Of a stretch of 64,000 nt of DNA, positions 44,923 to 55,186 are shown in pieces. Origin of the DNA: Diphasiastrum complanatum (lineage: Eukaryota > Streptophyta > Lycopodiopsida > Lycopodiales > Lycopodiaceae); NCBI GenBank assembly GCA_029204225.1, contig CM055102.1, positions 7,488,496 to 7,552,495 on the forward strand, written 5' to 3'. Under the pieces are notes generated by a model that saw only the letters and a program-made list of their open reading frames with translations, ran no database searches and was not told the DNA's origin. The first letter of the stretch is position 1, and each line of letters starts with the position of its first letter. The translations under genes were made by a program, and so were the position numbers.

Positions 44923-47900
44923 ATGGCTTCCAATGGTGGGATCATGCTAGAGTCTAGTGAAAGGTTGAGTTCATCAAACTACTCTACTTGGAAAGTGAGG
45001 ATGGAGTCCTTACTTGAGTTGAATGAACTCATGGACATAGTTGCAGAAATTGAAGAGAGACCTCTCACACTTCAAGAGCAACAAAGGTTTGATAAGAAGG
45101 CCAAAAGGGCTCTTCATATCATTAAAATGAATGTTACAAATGAACTTCTCAAGGAAGTTGGAAAGTGTCAAAGTGCAAGTGAGGCATGGAATGCCTTAAA
45201 GAAGCTCTTTGAATCAAAGTCCACATCTAGGGTATTGACCCTAAGGAGACAAATATTTTCTAGTAGGCAAAGAGAGGGTGAAAGTGCTCATGCATTTATC
45301 TTGAGAGTTAAGTCCCTAAGTGATGATTTAGCATGCATTGATGAGAACATAAAAGATGGTGAAATAGTCCAAGTTATGTTGAATGGTTTGCTAAATGAAC
45401 ATGCTAACCTTGTGCAAAGTTTTGCCATTCAAAGAGTCTTGCCAAGTGTGGTTGACTTGCAAGAAATCTTATTGGCTGAAGAACATAGGTTGCAATCAAA
45501 GCTTGATGGTGCATCCTTGCAAGGTGGAGGTGAAGAGGCTTTCTTCACAAAAGGCAAATTCAAGGGCAAAGGTAAAGGCAAAGGGAAATGGTCCAAAGGT
45601 GGTAACTTTGATCATGATGATCACTCTTCCTCTTCCTCTTCTACTAAGAACAATAAGTCAAAGTTCAAGTGCTTTTATTGTGGGATAAAAGGTCATTTTG
45701 CAAATGAATGTTATAAGAAGAAAAGAGAGCAAGGAGAGAGGCAAGGAAATCTTACAATAGATGAGGAAGAACATAACACATGTGAATCACTTGTTATGAC
45801 TTCAAGTTTGTTAGCCAACATAGATGATAATGATCCTTGGTGGATTGATAGTGGAGCCTCATCTCACATGACAAGACATAAGGAATACTTTACATCCTTA
45901 TTGTCTTATGAGGGAGAAGGTAACATCATCTACACTGCAAATGATGGTCAATGTGACATCAAAGGCATAGGCACTATTCCTATTTCCCTTTCAACAAATA
46001 GGAAAGCAAATCTTGAAAATGTTTTGTACATTCCTTCAATCACTAAGAATTTGCTTAGTGTAAGTCAAATGATTGACAAAGGACTTGATGTGGAGTTCAT
46101 TGGAGATGCATGTTTGATAAGTAAATGTGGATCCTTGATTGCTCAAGGTAGGAGGCATGGTAAACTTTTCAAGCTTGATGCATGTGTGATCTCTAATCAT
46201 GAAGGATGTATGGCTAGGGAGCAATTGACAAACCAAGAAGTTTGGCACAAGAGGTTGGGCCATCCCAACTTCAAATCTTTGGAGGTAATGGCAAAGAAAG
46301 AGCTTGTTCTTGGTCTCCCTAAAAGTCTTGTTGCAAACAATAGTGTTTGTGAACATTGTGCCTTGTCCAAATCTCATAGACTTGCTTATTCTAGATCTAC
46401 TTCTAGATCTAAAGAAGCTTTTCAACTTGTGCATTCTGATATTCATTCTTCTAGTACAACTAGCAATGGTGGGGCAAAGATGTATGCAACTTTCATTGAT
46501 GACTTTAGTAGGTATACTTGGATCTATCTTCTTAAAAGTAAGGATGAAGTGTTTGCTGCATTTGTCAAGTTCAAGAATGAAATGGAAAACCAATTCAATA
46601 CAAAGATCAAATGCTTAAGATCTGATAATGGAGGGGAATACACCTCAAATATGTTCAAAGACTTTTGTATAGCACATGGGATTAAGAGGGAGATGTCTAG
46701 TCCTAGGACTCCACAACAGAATGGAGTGGCCGAGAGGAAGAATAGAACCCTTTGTGAATGTGCCAAGGCAATGAGACTACATGCTAATCTTGCTAAGTCT
46801 TTTTGGGAGGAAGCTTTAGCATGTGCTAACTATCTATGTAATAGATGGACAAGTGCTTCCTTGGATGGTAAAACTCCTCATGAGGTTCTTTATGGTAGAA
46901 GGCCGAGTGTCAAGCATTGTAGGATCTTTGGATGTACATGTTTTGTCAATATCACACTTGATGATAGAACTAAAGAAGATCCTTCATCAAAGAAGGGTGT
47001 GTTTGTTGGCTATAGTGAAGTAAGCAAGGCTTACAAAGTGTACATTCCTTCTACAAAGAAAGTTGTCATAAGTAGGGATGTCATCTTTCATGAAGAGAAT
47101 GTTTCCAATGTTGTTGATGTTGATGTTGATGTGCCTACTAATCATCATGATGTGCAAAATGTCTTGGATGAAGATGGAGATGCCACTCCAAAGCAAACTT
47201 CAAGGAAGACTCAAAGGCAAAGGGCTAAGCCATCAAGGCTAACCTATGATGAAAAAGGAAAGCAAGTGGTGGACAACTCTAACTTTGCTTTTCTTACCTC
47301 TTTTGATGAACCAACTTGTGTAGGTGAAGCAATTCAAAAGAAGGAATGGATCCAAGCCATGGATCATGAGCATCAAGCACTCATCAAAAGCAACACATGG
47401 AGGTTGGTAAAGCTTCCAAAGGACAAGAAGGCAATTGGTTGTAAGTGGATCTTCAAGATCAAGACAAATCAAGATGGATCAATCAACAAGTACAAGGCAA
47501 GGTTGGTGGCAAAGGGGTATGCTCAAGAATATGGTATTGACTATGATGAGACCTTTGCACCCGTGGCAAAGATGGTAACTATTCGAATCCTAATCTCTCT
47601 TGCAACTCTTTATGATTGGGATATGTGGCAAATGGATGTTACTAATGCCTTCTTGAATGGTGATCTTGAAGAAGATATTTACATGGAGCAACCCGAGGGC
47701 TATGTTTCACATGATGAGCCTAATCATGTGTGCTATCTCCAAAAGAGTTTGTATGGGCTAAAGCAAGCACCAAGGAGTTGGTATGCTAAGCTCAATTCCT
47801 TCTTACTTTCTCAAAACTTTGTTATGAGTGAGTATGATCATTCTCTCTACTTTAGATTGAATGAAAATGATATCACTTTACTTTTGATCTATGTTGATGA

Positions 47901-48876
47901 CATTATCTTAAGTGGTGGTAACAATCTAGATATAGATGAAATCAAGATGGCACTCAAAAGAGAGTTTGAAATTCAAGATCTTGGTAAACTTCATTATATC
48001 TTAGGAATAGAGATTATTAGAACTTCTAAATCTACATTCATATGTCAAGAAAAGTATGTTAACTCTATTCTAAAAAGGTTTCATATGGAAGATTGTAAAG
48101 TTGTTTCTACTCCTATGGAATCAAATGTAAAGCTAACTACAAGAAGTAATGAAAGATCCTTCAAGGACATTACTCTCTATAGAAAGCTAATAGGATCTCT
48201 TATATGGTTAACCATCACAAGACCTGATCTAAGCTTTGTGGTTGGTAAACTAAGTCAATTTATGCAAGATCCTAGTGAGGCTCATTGGAAGCTAGGAAAG
48301 AGAGTACTTAGATACATCTCGGGATCTAGAGATTTTGGCATCTTGTATGGAGGTACTACACCTAACCTTTGTGGATTTTCAGATTCAGATTTTGCAGGTG
48401 ATCAAATGGATAGGAAGTCAACAAGTGCCTTTGCAATCTATCTTGGAGATGGAGTGGTCTCATGGCTATCAAAGAAGCAACCAACTATCTCTCTATCTTC
48501 CACCGAAGCCGAGTACAAGGCATTAACAACATGCACCAAGGAGATTCTTTGGATCAAGAGGATGTTATTGGATCTTCACTTGCTGGAACCAGAGAAGACT
48601 CCAATCATACTTTGTGATAACCTTTCAGCCCAAAGCTTGGCAAGCAATCCTGTTTTTCATGCAAGGAGCAAGCACATTGAGATTGCTCACCATTTTGTGA
48701 GAGATCAAGTCATTGCCAAAGAGGTGGAGCTTCAACATGTCTCTTCAAAGGAGTGTGTGGCTGATATCTTCACCAAACCATTGGGAAAGGACCTATATTT
48801 AATGCATAGATCTAATCTTGGAATGTGCTCAAAGACTATGTTGAAACTAGCATCCAATGTTGAAGAGGGAGTGTGA
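44923..48876 (+). CDS. Copia F Gag-Pol polyprotein, 1317 aa
   Basis: One open frame holds all functions in copia order. Gag is at about 1-280 (STWKVRMESLLELNELM near 24-40; CCHC knuckle CFYCGIKGHFANEC at about 249-262). Protease has DSGASSHM at about 309-316. GAG-pre-integrase has WHKRLGHPN at about 440 and CEHCALSKSHR at about 480. Integrase has FIDDFSRYTW near 524, LRSDNGGEY near 565 and NGVAERKNRT near 600. Reverse transcriptase spans about 800-1040 (ARLVAKGYAQEYGIDYDETF, MDVTNAFLNGDLEED, YGLKQAPRSWY, YVDD near 990). RNase H spans about 1145-1290 (DSDFAGD, SSTEAEY, CDN, HARSKHIEI, DIFTKPLG). All catalytic residues are present. The stop codon overlaps the first LTR bases. This is the only complete pol in the window. 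Confidence 0.97.
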   Translation: MASNGGIMLESSERLSSSNYSTWKVRMESLLELNELMDIVAEIEERPLTLQEQQRFDKKAKRALHIIKMNVTNELLKEVGKCQSASEAWNALKKLFESKSTSRVLTLRRQIFSSRQREGESAHAFILRVKSLSDDLACIDENIKDGEIVQVMLNGLLNEHANLVQSFAIQRVLPSVVDLQEILLAEEHRLQSKLDGASLQGGGEEAFFTKGKFKGKGKGKGKWSKGGNFDHDDHSSSSSSTKNNKSKFKCFYCGIKGHFANECYKKKREQGERQGNLTIDEEEHNTCESLVMTSSLLANIDDNDPWWIDSGASSHMTRHKEYFTSLLSYEGEGNIIYTANDGQCDIKGIGTIPISLSTNRKANLENVLYIPSITKNLLSVSQMIDKGLDVEFIGDACLISKCGSLIAQGRRHGKLFKLDACVISNHEGCMAREQLTNQEVWHKRLGHPNFKSLEVMAKKELVLGLPKSLVANNSVCEHCALSKSHRLAYSRSTSRSKEAFQLVHSDIHSSSTTSNGGAKMYATFIDDFSRYTWIYLLKSKDEVFAAFVKFKNEMENQFNTKIKCLRSDNGGEYTSNMFKDFCIAHGIKREMSSPRTPQQNGVAERKNRTLCECAKAMRLHANLAKSFWEEALACANYLCNRWTSASLDGKTPHEVLYGRRPSVKHCRIFGCTCFVNITLDDRTKEDPSSKKGVFVGYSEVSKAYKVYIPSTKKVVISRDVIFHEENVSNVVDVDVDVPTNHHDVQNVLDEDGDATPKQTSRKTQRQRAKPSRLTYDEKGKQVVDNSNFAFLTSFDEPTCVGEAIQKKEWIQAMDHEHQALIKSNTWRLVKLPKDKKAIGCKWIFKIKTNQDGSINKYKARLVAKGYAQEYGIDYDETFAPVAKMVTIRILISLATLYDWDMWQMDVTNAFLNGDLEEDIYMEQPEGYVSHDEPNHVCYLQKSLYGLKQAPRSWYAKLNSFLLSQNFVMSEYDHSLYFRLNENDITLLLIYVDDIILSGGNNLDIDEIKMALKREFEIQDLGKLHYILGIEIIRTSKSTFICQEKYVNSILKRFHMEDCKVVSTPMESNVKLTTRSNERSFKDITLYRKLIGSLIWLTITRPDLSFVVGKLSQFMQDPSEAHWKLGKRVLRYISGSRDFGILYGGTTPNLCGFSDSDFAGDQMDRKSTSAFAIYLGDGVVSWLSKKQPTISLSSTEAEYKALTTCTKEILWIKRMLLDLHLLEPEKTPIILCDNLSAQSLASNPVFHARSKHIEIAHHFVRDQVIAKEVELQHVSSKECVADIFTKPLGKDLYLMHRSNLGMCSKTMLKLASNVEEGV
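48862..48871 (+). other. Polypurine tract of copia F
   Basis: GAAGAGGGAG next to the 3' LTR. A second copy at 49543-49552 precedes the extra LTR. Confidence 0.8.
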
Positions 48877-49526
48877 AAATTGTCAACATTTCCTAGCTAG
48901 TTTGAGGCCTAAATTGGCTAAAATTGTAAATAGTTTTGGTTCTGGAGTTTCACACGTGTGAACCAGGCCACAATGTTTTTATTTACTGTATTTTTTCAGT
49001 ATGATGAAGTGTCAAACTTCATACCCTTCAAAATGAGACCATTTTGATGTATTTTGGTCATATAAGCCATTTTTAGCTATTTTTCCTATATAGGGAATAT
49101 CTAGGGTCAAGTACCTTCTAGAGAGAGGAGAGAGAGTCATCTTCCTCATCCATAAATAGTAGGGAAGTCATGGAGAACAGGTTGGAGAAACCTTTTGTAT
49201 GCTTCATTGAGATCAATAGATCATTGTCATTGTTTCTTCCTCCATTGAGAGCATTGTTGTGTGTATTGTCTTCAAGCTATTGTGTATGATCTTAGGTGCT
49301 TTCCAAAAGTGATAGGCTGATGTATTATGGACTGTATAATGCTATTTTGGGCCGCACTTGATGTTTATGGAAGTTTCCATTTGTGATAAATGCTTTTTGA
49401 TCAAGTTCTTTGCATTCTAGGTAGCATAGAATGTGTTGCCAATTCCTAGCTTATGTAGTTTGGAGTGCAAGCATTCAAGCCAATGATCTTGGAGTTTAGA
49501 TCCACTTAGGATCTGTATTTTTCACA
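48872..49526 (+). repeat. 3' LTR of copia F, first copy
   Basis: 655 bp, about four differences from the 5' LTR (e.g. AAGTCATGG for AAGTCGTGG, GTGATAGG for GTGGTAGG). Confidence 0.95.
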
Positions 49527-49552
49527 ACTAGCATCCAATGTTGAAGAGGGAG
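49527..49552 (+). repeat. Duplicated 26-bp pol end and purine tract between two 3' LTRs
   Basis: ACTAGCATCCAATGTTGAAG and then AGGGAG, identical to 48846-48871. Together with the following LTR it forms a 681-bp unit repeated in tandem. Confidence 0.95.
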
Positions 49553-50207
49553 TGTGAAAATTGTCAACATTTCCTAGCTAGTTTGAGGCCTAAATTGGCT
49601 AAAATTGTAAATAGTTTTGGTTCTGGAGTTTCACACGTGTGAACCAGGCCACAATGTTTTTATTTACTGTATTTTTTCAGTATGATGAAGTGTCAAACTT
49701 CATACCCTTCAAAATGAGACCATTTTGATGTATTTTGGTCATATAAGCCATTTTTAGCTATTTTTCCTATATAGGGAATATCTAGGGTCAAGTACCTTCT
49801 AGAGAGAGGAGAGAGAGTCATCTTCCTCATCCATAAATAGTAGGGAAGTCGTGGAGAACAGGTTGGAGAAACCTTTTGTATGCTTCATTGAGATCAATAG
49901 ATCATTGTCATTGTTTCTTCCTCCATTGAGAGCATTGTTGTGTGTATTGTCTTCAAGCTATTGTGTATGATCTTAGGTGCTTTTCAAAAGTGGTAGGCTG
50001 ATGTATTATGGACTGTATAATGCTATTTTGGGCCGCACTTGATGTTTATCGAAGTTTCCATTTGTGATAAATGCTTTTTGATCAAGTTCTTTGCATTCTA
50101 GGTAGCATAGAATGTGTTGCCAATTCCTAGCTTATGTAGTTTGGAGTGCAAGCATTCAAGCCAATGATCTTGGAGTTTAGATCCACTTAGGATCTGTATT
50201 TTTCACA
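49553..50207 (+). repeat. Extra 3' LTR of copia F, second copy
   Basis: 655 bp, with its own private changes (CTTTTCAAAAG, TTTATCGAAG). It is followed directly by the right target duplication, so the outermost LTR is the true edge. Confidence 0.95.
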
Positions 50208-50212
50208 TGATT
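50208..50212. other. Target-site duplication of copia F, right copy
   Basis: TGATT. Confidence 0.95.
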
Positions 50213-50764
50213 TCTCTTGCGAATATGCATGCTCTGTTAAGAAGCATTGAGAATACAAAGACAAGACATGATGAGACAAGGCAAGAGTAGACAGGAGATG
50301 CATTGATGGAAAATAGAATTATTGATGAAGAAATTTATCAGAATGTATTGCAAATAGCTTCACAAACAGCCTCCCATGTGACCTTGCATGAAGATATAAC
50401 ACTCCTTGACCAAGAGATTACATCCCTCCCAATGAGTGTTGTGGGACATGAAATAGTACCTTATGTTCGTGTTGTGTCTGAAAGACAAGACAAAACAACT
50501 AGTAGAGCAAGGGGAAGAAGGAGATCAAGAGGGAAAAAGTTCAAAAAAATTGGACGTAAAGCAACTATTGCTTTTTCAGGAAGTGAGGATGAAATTGAAC
50601 ATGGCCATAAGTCATCAAAGCCGATCCGATGAGCAAGAAAAAATCTCATGGAGCCAAGAATCAATATTTCTAACTTGCATTGTGGCAATTACGAGGATGT
50701 TGTGTCCTTTGAAAAAGAAGACGAGATCGAAGAGTTCGAGGAAGACACCCATGTCAATCTTGAT
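50213..50764 (+). pseudogene. Unrecognised gene or ORF, 3' part, after copia F
   Basis: It continues in frame from 43095 (TCT CTT GCG AAT ATG) after discounting one target duplication. There is one in-frame TAG at 50288, then open to the TGA at 50630-50632. A strongly basic stretch (TSRARGRRRSRGKKFKKIGR) near the end looks like a nuclear localisation or nucleic-acid-binding segment. An acidic tail (EKEDEIEEFEEDTHVNLD) is readable in another frame up to the CATTAG end at 50765. Not recognised; it could be an ORF of a bigger transposon rather than a host gene. Confidence 0.5.
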
Positions 50765-50860
50765 CATTAGAGAAAATATGGGCCCAAAGAGGGCCCTATA
50801 AGAAATGCCATGTAGGAGAGAGAAAATAACTATAAAGTAATTATAATATCATTTTCTAAC
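50765..50860. repeat. Terminal repeat, CATTAG family, copy at 50765
   Basis: CATTAGAGAAAATATGGGCC, then AGGGCCCTATAAGAAATGCC and ATGTAGGA, close to the right arm (reverse-complemented) of element 2 (CATTAGAGAAAATTTGGCCT, GGCCCTATAAGGATTGCCAC). Confidence 0.7.
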
Positions 50861-50938
50861 TTTTTTACGCATCTGCCCACACTACTTTCCATGTAAATAA
50901 ATGCACCTTAGTTTAGTCACATCAAACTTTACTGGTGT

Positions 50939-51340
50939 TTAACCATAGTTAAAATATAATTTTTCAAAATGCCCATCTATAGGTCCAAATCTGCAGAATG
51001 CAAGGAATCTATTCTTGCATAGGCCATCCAATTTTGAGCCTTCGCCAGTTTCTCCCTCTTTTGGATACCTCTCTTTGTATAAATCTGCAAAATCTATCTT
51101 ATCAGTTTTCTTGTATTTTTCAAATGTAGCCAAGAATGTTTATGGGCTATCAAACAAAATTTGTGGGGCCTCTCCTTGTTGGAAGCACATCGATCTTAAT
51201 GTGACATTGATAGATGCAGGAGGTGGGCCTTGGGACTTGGCAAAAGAATCAAACAACTTTTTTGCAAAAGAAATGTCAAATCCTCGTTGGTTTGTGAAGA
51301 GAGAAGCACGATGAATGTTTCTTGAATCCACTCTGTACAA
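50939..51340 (-). pseudogene. Gene fragment of unknown family, minus strand
   Basis: One frame with a single TAA at 51137-51139. Readable text: GFDISFAKKLFDSFAKSQGP, PASINVTLRSMCFQQGEAPQ, TFEKYKKTDKIDFADLYKER, NRFLAFCRFGPIDGHFEKLY and a stop after NYG. Composition is that of a folded protein; I do not recognise it. It lies between two transposon ends, so it is either part of the transposon or a captured host fragment. Confidence 0.45.
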
Positions 51341-51382
51341 ACGTCTTTCTCATACATAGCCAACATCGTCAACAGAGTAAGA

Positions 51383-51590
51383 CATTAGAGAAACTTAGAG
51401 CCCGATGAGGGCCTTTGAAAAAGATGTTTTTTTATTTTTTTTTCTTATTTTCATTGCCATGTGGACCAATTGAAACCTTAGCTTTGGGGTTCTACGTAAC
51501 GTAGAATTTTCCAAATATAAATAATTTTGTTTTTTTAAAATATATTGTTGTTTCGTCGGGCAGCATGTGAAAATGCTATTGGTTGATGAG
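51383..51590. repeat. Terminal repeat, CATTAG family, copy at 51383
   Basis: CATTAGAGAAACTTAGAGCC then GAGGGCCTTTGAAAAAGATG and a T-rich run. It parallels the left arm of element 2 for some 200 bp, including CCATGTGGACCAAT, ACGTAAC and GGGCAGC. Confidence 0.7.
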
Positions 51591-51851
51591 GCCTACCCTT
51601 CCAGCTCATCACTACCCAAAGAGACCCAAAAATATTGAAAATGAATATAACAGATGGTTGAGATGAGAAAAGCGATGTACCATTAATGTATATGCATTTT
51701 CAAACCATGGTTAACAAGGATAACCAGAGTTAATTTGTGACGCCAAATAGATCAGTGTTTCAAATTTTTGCCAAAACTTTTTCTCAGATTCATGGCTTTT
51801 TGTCTACACAAATTTTCAGATTCATAGTTCATTGTTTCAAATTTTTGCATG
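51591..51851. other. Spacer between terminal repeat and accessory gene
   Basis: No feature recognised. Confidence 0.3.
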
Positions 51852-52926
51852 CAAATTACGAATGGCGCCATCAAGGAAGCCGTGCTCCTCAATTGACTCT
51901 GTGCTTCTATTCAACGAGATAGATGATAATGAATTATGGGTGCCAAGAAAATATTCAAAAAACTCTTGGGTTTTGATGCATCCATCATCAAGAGGAGCAT
52001 TTCGAAAAAAGAAAAGATCAAAACTATCATTTCGATCTTATTGGAAGGCCAGAATTTTGGATTTCATAACATCATCAGGACGGAAATCTATTTCTGAAAT
52101 TCTAGTCCAACATGTATATATGCATTCAGAGATAAATGTGCAAGGATTCAACCGTTAGGATTACAAAAAAAACAACTGTGAGTATTGATATTTTTGATAC
52201 TTTGATTTTTGTCATTCATAAATATCTAATAGTAAACTTGCCAATCTAGTCATTTTTCTCTTGCAGATTTATATCCATCCAACATAAATGAATGGAAGCT
52301 GAGTGGATCTTTAGCAGGTGTGTTAAATGTTATTCACACTGATATTGGACAGCAATATCGAGGTAGAACTGCAAAAAATCTAGTTGATAGTGGAATCTTT
52401 TTTTATGAATCAATGTACATTCCTGATACAAAAGAAATTTTGGACAAATAGTACCAATTCCATTACCTAGTTGTGAAAGTGATGATTGGATTGCACCAGA
52501 TGCCACAATCTTAGAATCATTTTGTTGCAAGATATATAATGATGTAAAAAATTCATTAAAAATGAGCACAAAATAAAAAACAGTCAGATTGAGTTGGTTT
52601 ATTTCCTTGACTATATTTGTGGATTTCTTTTCAAGTGTCAATGTACACAAAAACCTAACGATGTTTGTATGCAAAAATTTATCAAATAGTTTATTATCTG
52701 AACTTATGGATGAAGGCTGGAACAAAAGATCAAATGGAGAAATAGAATGTAGAATTAAAATGTCTTCCATGTGCTTCCATTATCAAATTGAAAAACAATT
52801 GTTGCTCATTTTGCAGTGTATGCTGCTTACGTTGATCTGAGTAAGCATGAAAACTATGAGCTATTGGATCCATACGAAAGAAGAAAATTGTTGCATGATT
52901 CTAAGTTGCAACTTTCATTGGAATAA
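51852..52926 (+). pseudogene. Transposon accessory gene L (multi-exon relic), related to gene K
   Basis: Open from 51852 (MAPSRKPCSSIDSVLLFNEI, then DDNELWVPRKYSKNSWVLMH) to 52158. A GTGAGTAT...TTTCTCTTGCAG intron-like gap (about 52176-52265) follows, then an exon (IHTDIGQQYRGRTAKNLVDS) and, after another ...TTTTGCAG acceptor at 52816, a last exon reading VYAAYVDLSKHENYELLDPY, ERRKLLHDSKLQLSLE stop at 52926. The ending clearly parallels gene K at 59720 (DPYERRLFIHDS). It has a stop at 52156 and frameshifts, so it is not functional. The family is unknown. Confidence 0.5.
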
Positions 52927-52940
52927 ATATCGGAAGCAGA

Positions 52941-55186
52941 TTAGATACTATTGAATTGTACTTTGTAAATATTTTTATTTAATATACAAAATTTTATTGT
53001 GTGTCTATAGCCTACTGGCTTGTATAAATTTGCATGCTTTTTGAAATTTTTTATAATCCGTCGATTTTGTATTATGACGAATTTGGATTCTTCTGTAAAA
53101 CCATTGAAAAAGTCGTAGTATATATCTATTTTTTGTGCTAGTCTCGCCATGTTGTGTACTTTTATGAAATGTCGCTCTTGCTTGCCAATGAGATTTTTTC
53201 CTTCCTTGCGATGACCATATGCTAGGACTTCCACTATTTCTTGCAAAGAATGTCGAATGATGTCGTAATATGTGCTGCATGTCATAAAAACATAATCGAA
53301 ATCAGTACCAAAAGTATCTAATTTAATTGCACACATTTGTCTATCATAGTGTAAAATCAAAATCTTACCATATAATGTGTTATATGATCAACACCCCATG
53401 CCATTTGAACTGCATCCACAAATTCATTGGTTGTTTTCTGTATCATTTGTACATCAATATTTGAAAATTTATCTTTTCTCAAGTATTTCACCATGTTGTC
53501 TAACGTTTTTCAAACTTCTACTTTGTGTATACGAGTAGAACCTTCTTCTTCGAAATCTTGAGTTGCTGCAATAATTTCTTTCCAAACTGTGTATTGAACC
53601 TTAGATTGTTTGCCGAGCTTTAGATCCTCCAATGCTCGGCTTGCATGGAATATTTTCTGTTTTACCTTATAGTTTGTCATCTTTTTTTATTTTAACGTGG
53701 CCTTTATGTAAGTCTGCTTTTGGACAACACATCCTCTAATCTGGAAATAGCTTCCTTCACAGAGGCCTCTGCTTCGAAATTTCATGCAAACAAGATGTGA
53801 AGATATATTATTTTTTCCATAATACGCACCTCCACATGCAATGTACAGATATGAACATTTCGTAGAAGAATCGGTAGTACAGGTTTCCAATTAAAATCTT
53901 CTTGATCTCTTGATATTCCTTACTCCTTGTCATGTCTTTTGCTATTTTTATGCAGTACAAACAAGGGTGTTTAGAGTTAGCGCCATGAGATACATTGAAC
54001 ATACATTTTAATGTCTCCAGATCTCCTGCTAAATGCCATTGAATGTTGAAAGTGCCAATTCCAGGAATATTGAGTGGAAATTCCTCCATGTAATTTTTAT
54101 GGTGGCAGGATATGATGTTCTATTAAATATCCATGAGAGAATGTCCTGGTCTTCTTTCAGCACCTATAAAAGAATACAAAAATGTGATTAGTCTCATAAT
54201 ATTTACACAGAGAAGATTTTAGATATGAAATCCATATTCAAATGATTATCCCTATTTATCATGCAAAGGAACTGCTATACCTAAATGCTGCCAACCACCA
54301 GATATTATTTTCTAATTGAACACTGAAATTGAGGCCTTCTGAGTCTTCTGAATTTGAAAGTGTTCCATTCATGATTGTGAGACTGACTCTTTCCATTTTT
54401 TGTCCTTTTATAATTTCAGACTCATCTAACTTTAGAACAACTATCAACTTGTTATTGACATTCTCATTTGTAATACTATAAAAATTTATGATGAATGTTA
54501 ATAACTGATTAATGTCAATAAATAAATTGTTGGAATTGCTATAAGCTAGACTTTCTCCTTTCAAACAATACACTTCATTGATATGAGATGGATTACCAAC
54601 TATTGTCTGCATACCATGGTTTAACATGTCTTTTTTTTTTTTTTAAGATGAAATGGTCGTGGGATTGAAAATTTTTTAATATTTCCCTGTGCAAATGCCT
54701 CTTTTATCATCTTAAACATTGTTGCATATGCTTCCCTACTGATGCTAGAAAAGTCACATGCCCCCTGAAGCAATGAAGTGTCTAATATTTTTTCAACTTC
54801 ATCCATAATGCTATCAGTAACTGAAGCCTTAATCTTTTTCATTTTGTTATTATTTAACATTGATTTCATAGATTTAGAAGTCAAGATAGAGCCTAGTGAG
54901 TTTCCAATTGAAATCTCATCGGTCAAATGGCCTTCAACAACCAATGCTGATCTGCATTGCAAACATAATGTTCATGAAAATGTCAGTAGAAATTAGGACA
55001 CTCATAGTATTCACAACAGTATATAATAAGCAAATCAACAGAAAGTTGAAATGAATAAATAACAAAATTATTGATTATGAAGGAATCAAAAAGTTCAAGT
55101 AATATTCAATACCAAATAAGCTATAGTTTACTTGAATGCACGAATTCGTCTTTTTCTATGACCTCCTCTGGATAATAGATCACATA
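52941..55186 (-). pseudogene. DDE-like transposase gene, multi-exon and degenerate
   Basis: Pieces run leftwards on the minus strand. 54962-54621 is a helical N-terminal region (SIMDEVEKILDTSLLQGACD). 54627-54259 has a first acidic site LIVVLKLDESEIIKGQKMER and then VSLTIMN and ENNIWWLAAF. 54150-53808 has LKEDQDILSWIFNRT and a second acidic site IQWHLAGDLETLKCMFNV followed by a CxxC (HPCLYCIK). 53880-53760 has VHICTLHVEVRIMEKIIYLH in a third frame. 53690-53380 has a helical part ending WGVDHITHYM. 53360-52941 is the C-terminal part. Asp, Asp and a later Glu with a CxxC insert resemble an uncharacterised DDE transposase family seen in animals and protists; that assignment is from memory and needs a search. 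GT...AG gaps suggest introns. Several frameshifts. Confidence 0.5.

Larger units (their letters stand above)
43096..50207 (+). mobile_element. Copia F: complete, young copia element with three LTRs
   Basis: LTR (43096-43750), primer site, leader, one uninterrupted gag-pol frame, LTR (48872-49526), a 26-bp copy of the pol 3' end, and another LTR (49553-50207). A perfect 5-bp target duplication (TGATT) borders the whole. Each pair of LTRs differs at about 4 of 655 positions. All protein hallmarks and cis signals look intact. The element can in principle move itself and may mobilise its relatives E, I and C. Confidence 0.97.

Noticed and set aside
46036-47472. Minus-strand and alternate frames within copia F
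   Set aside because: They overlap the intact gag-pol frame and carry no independent motif.
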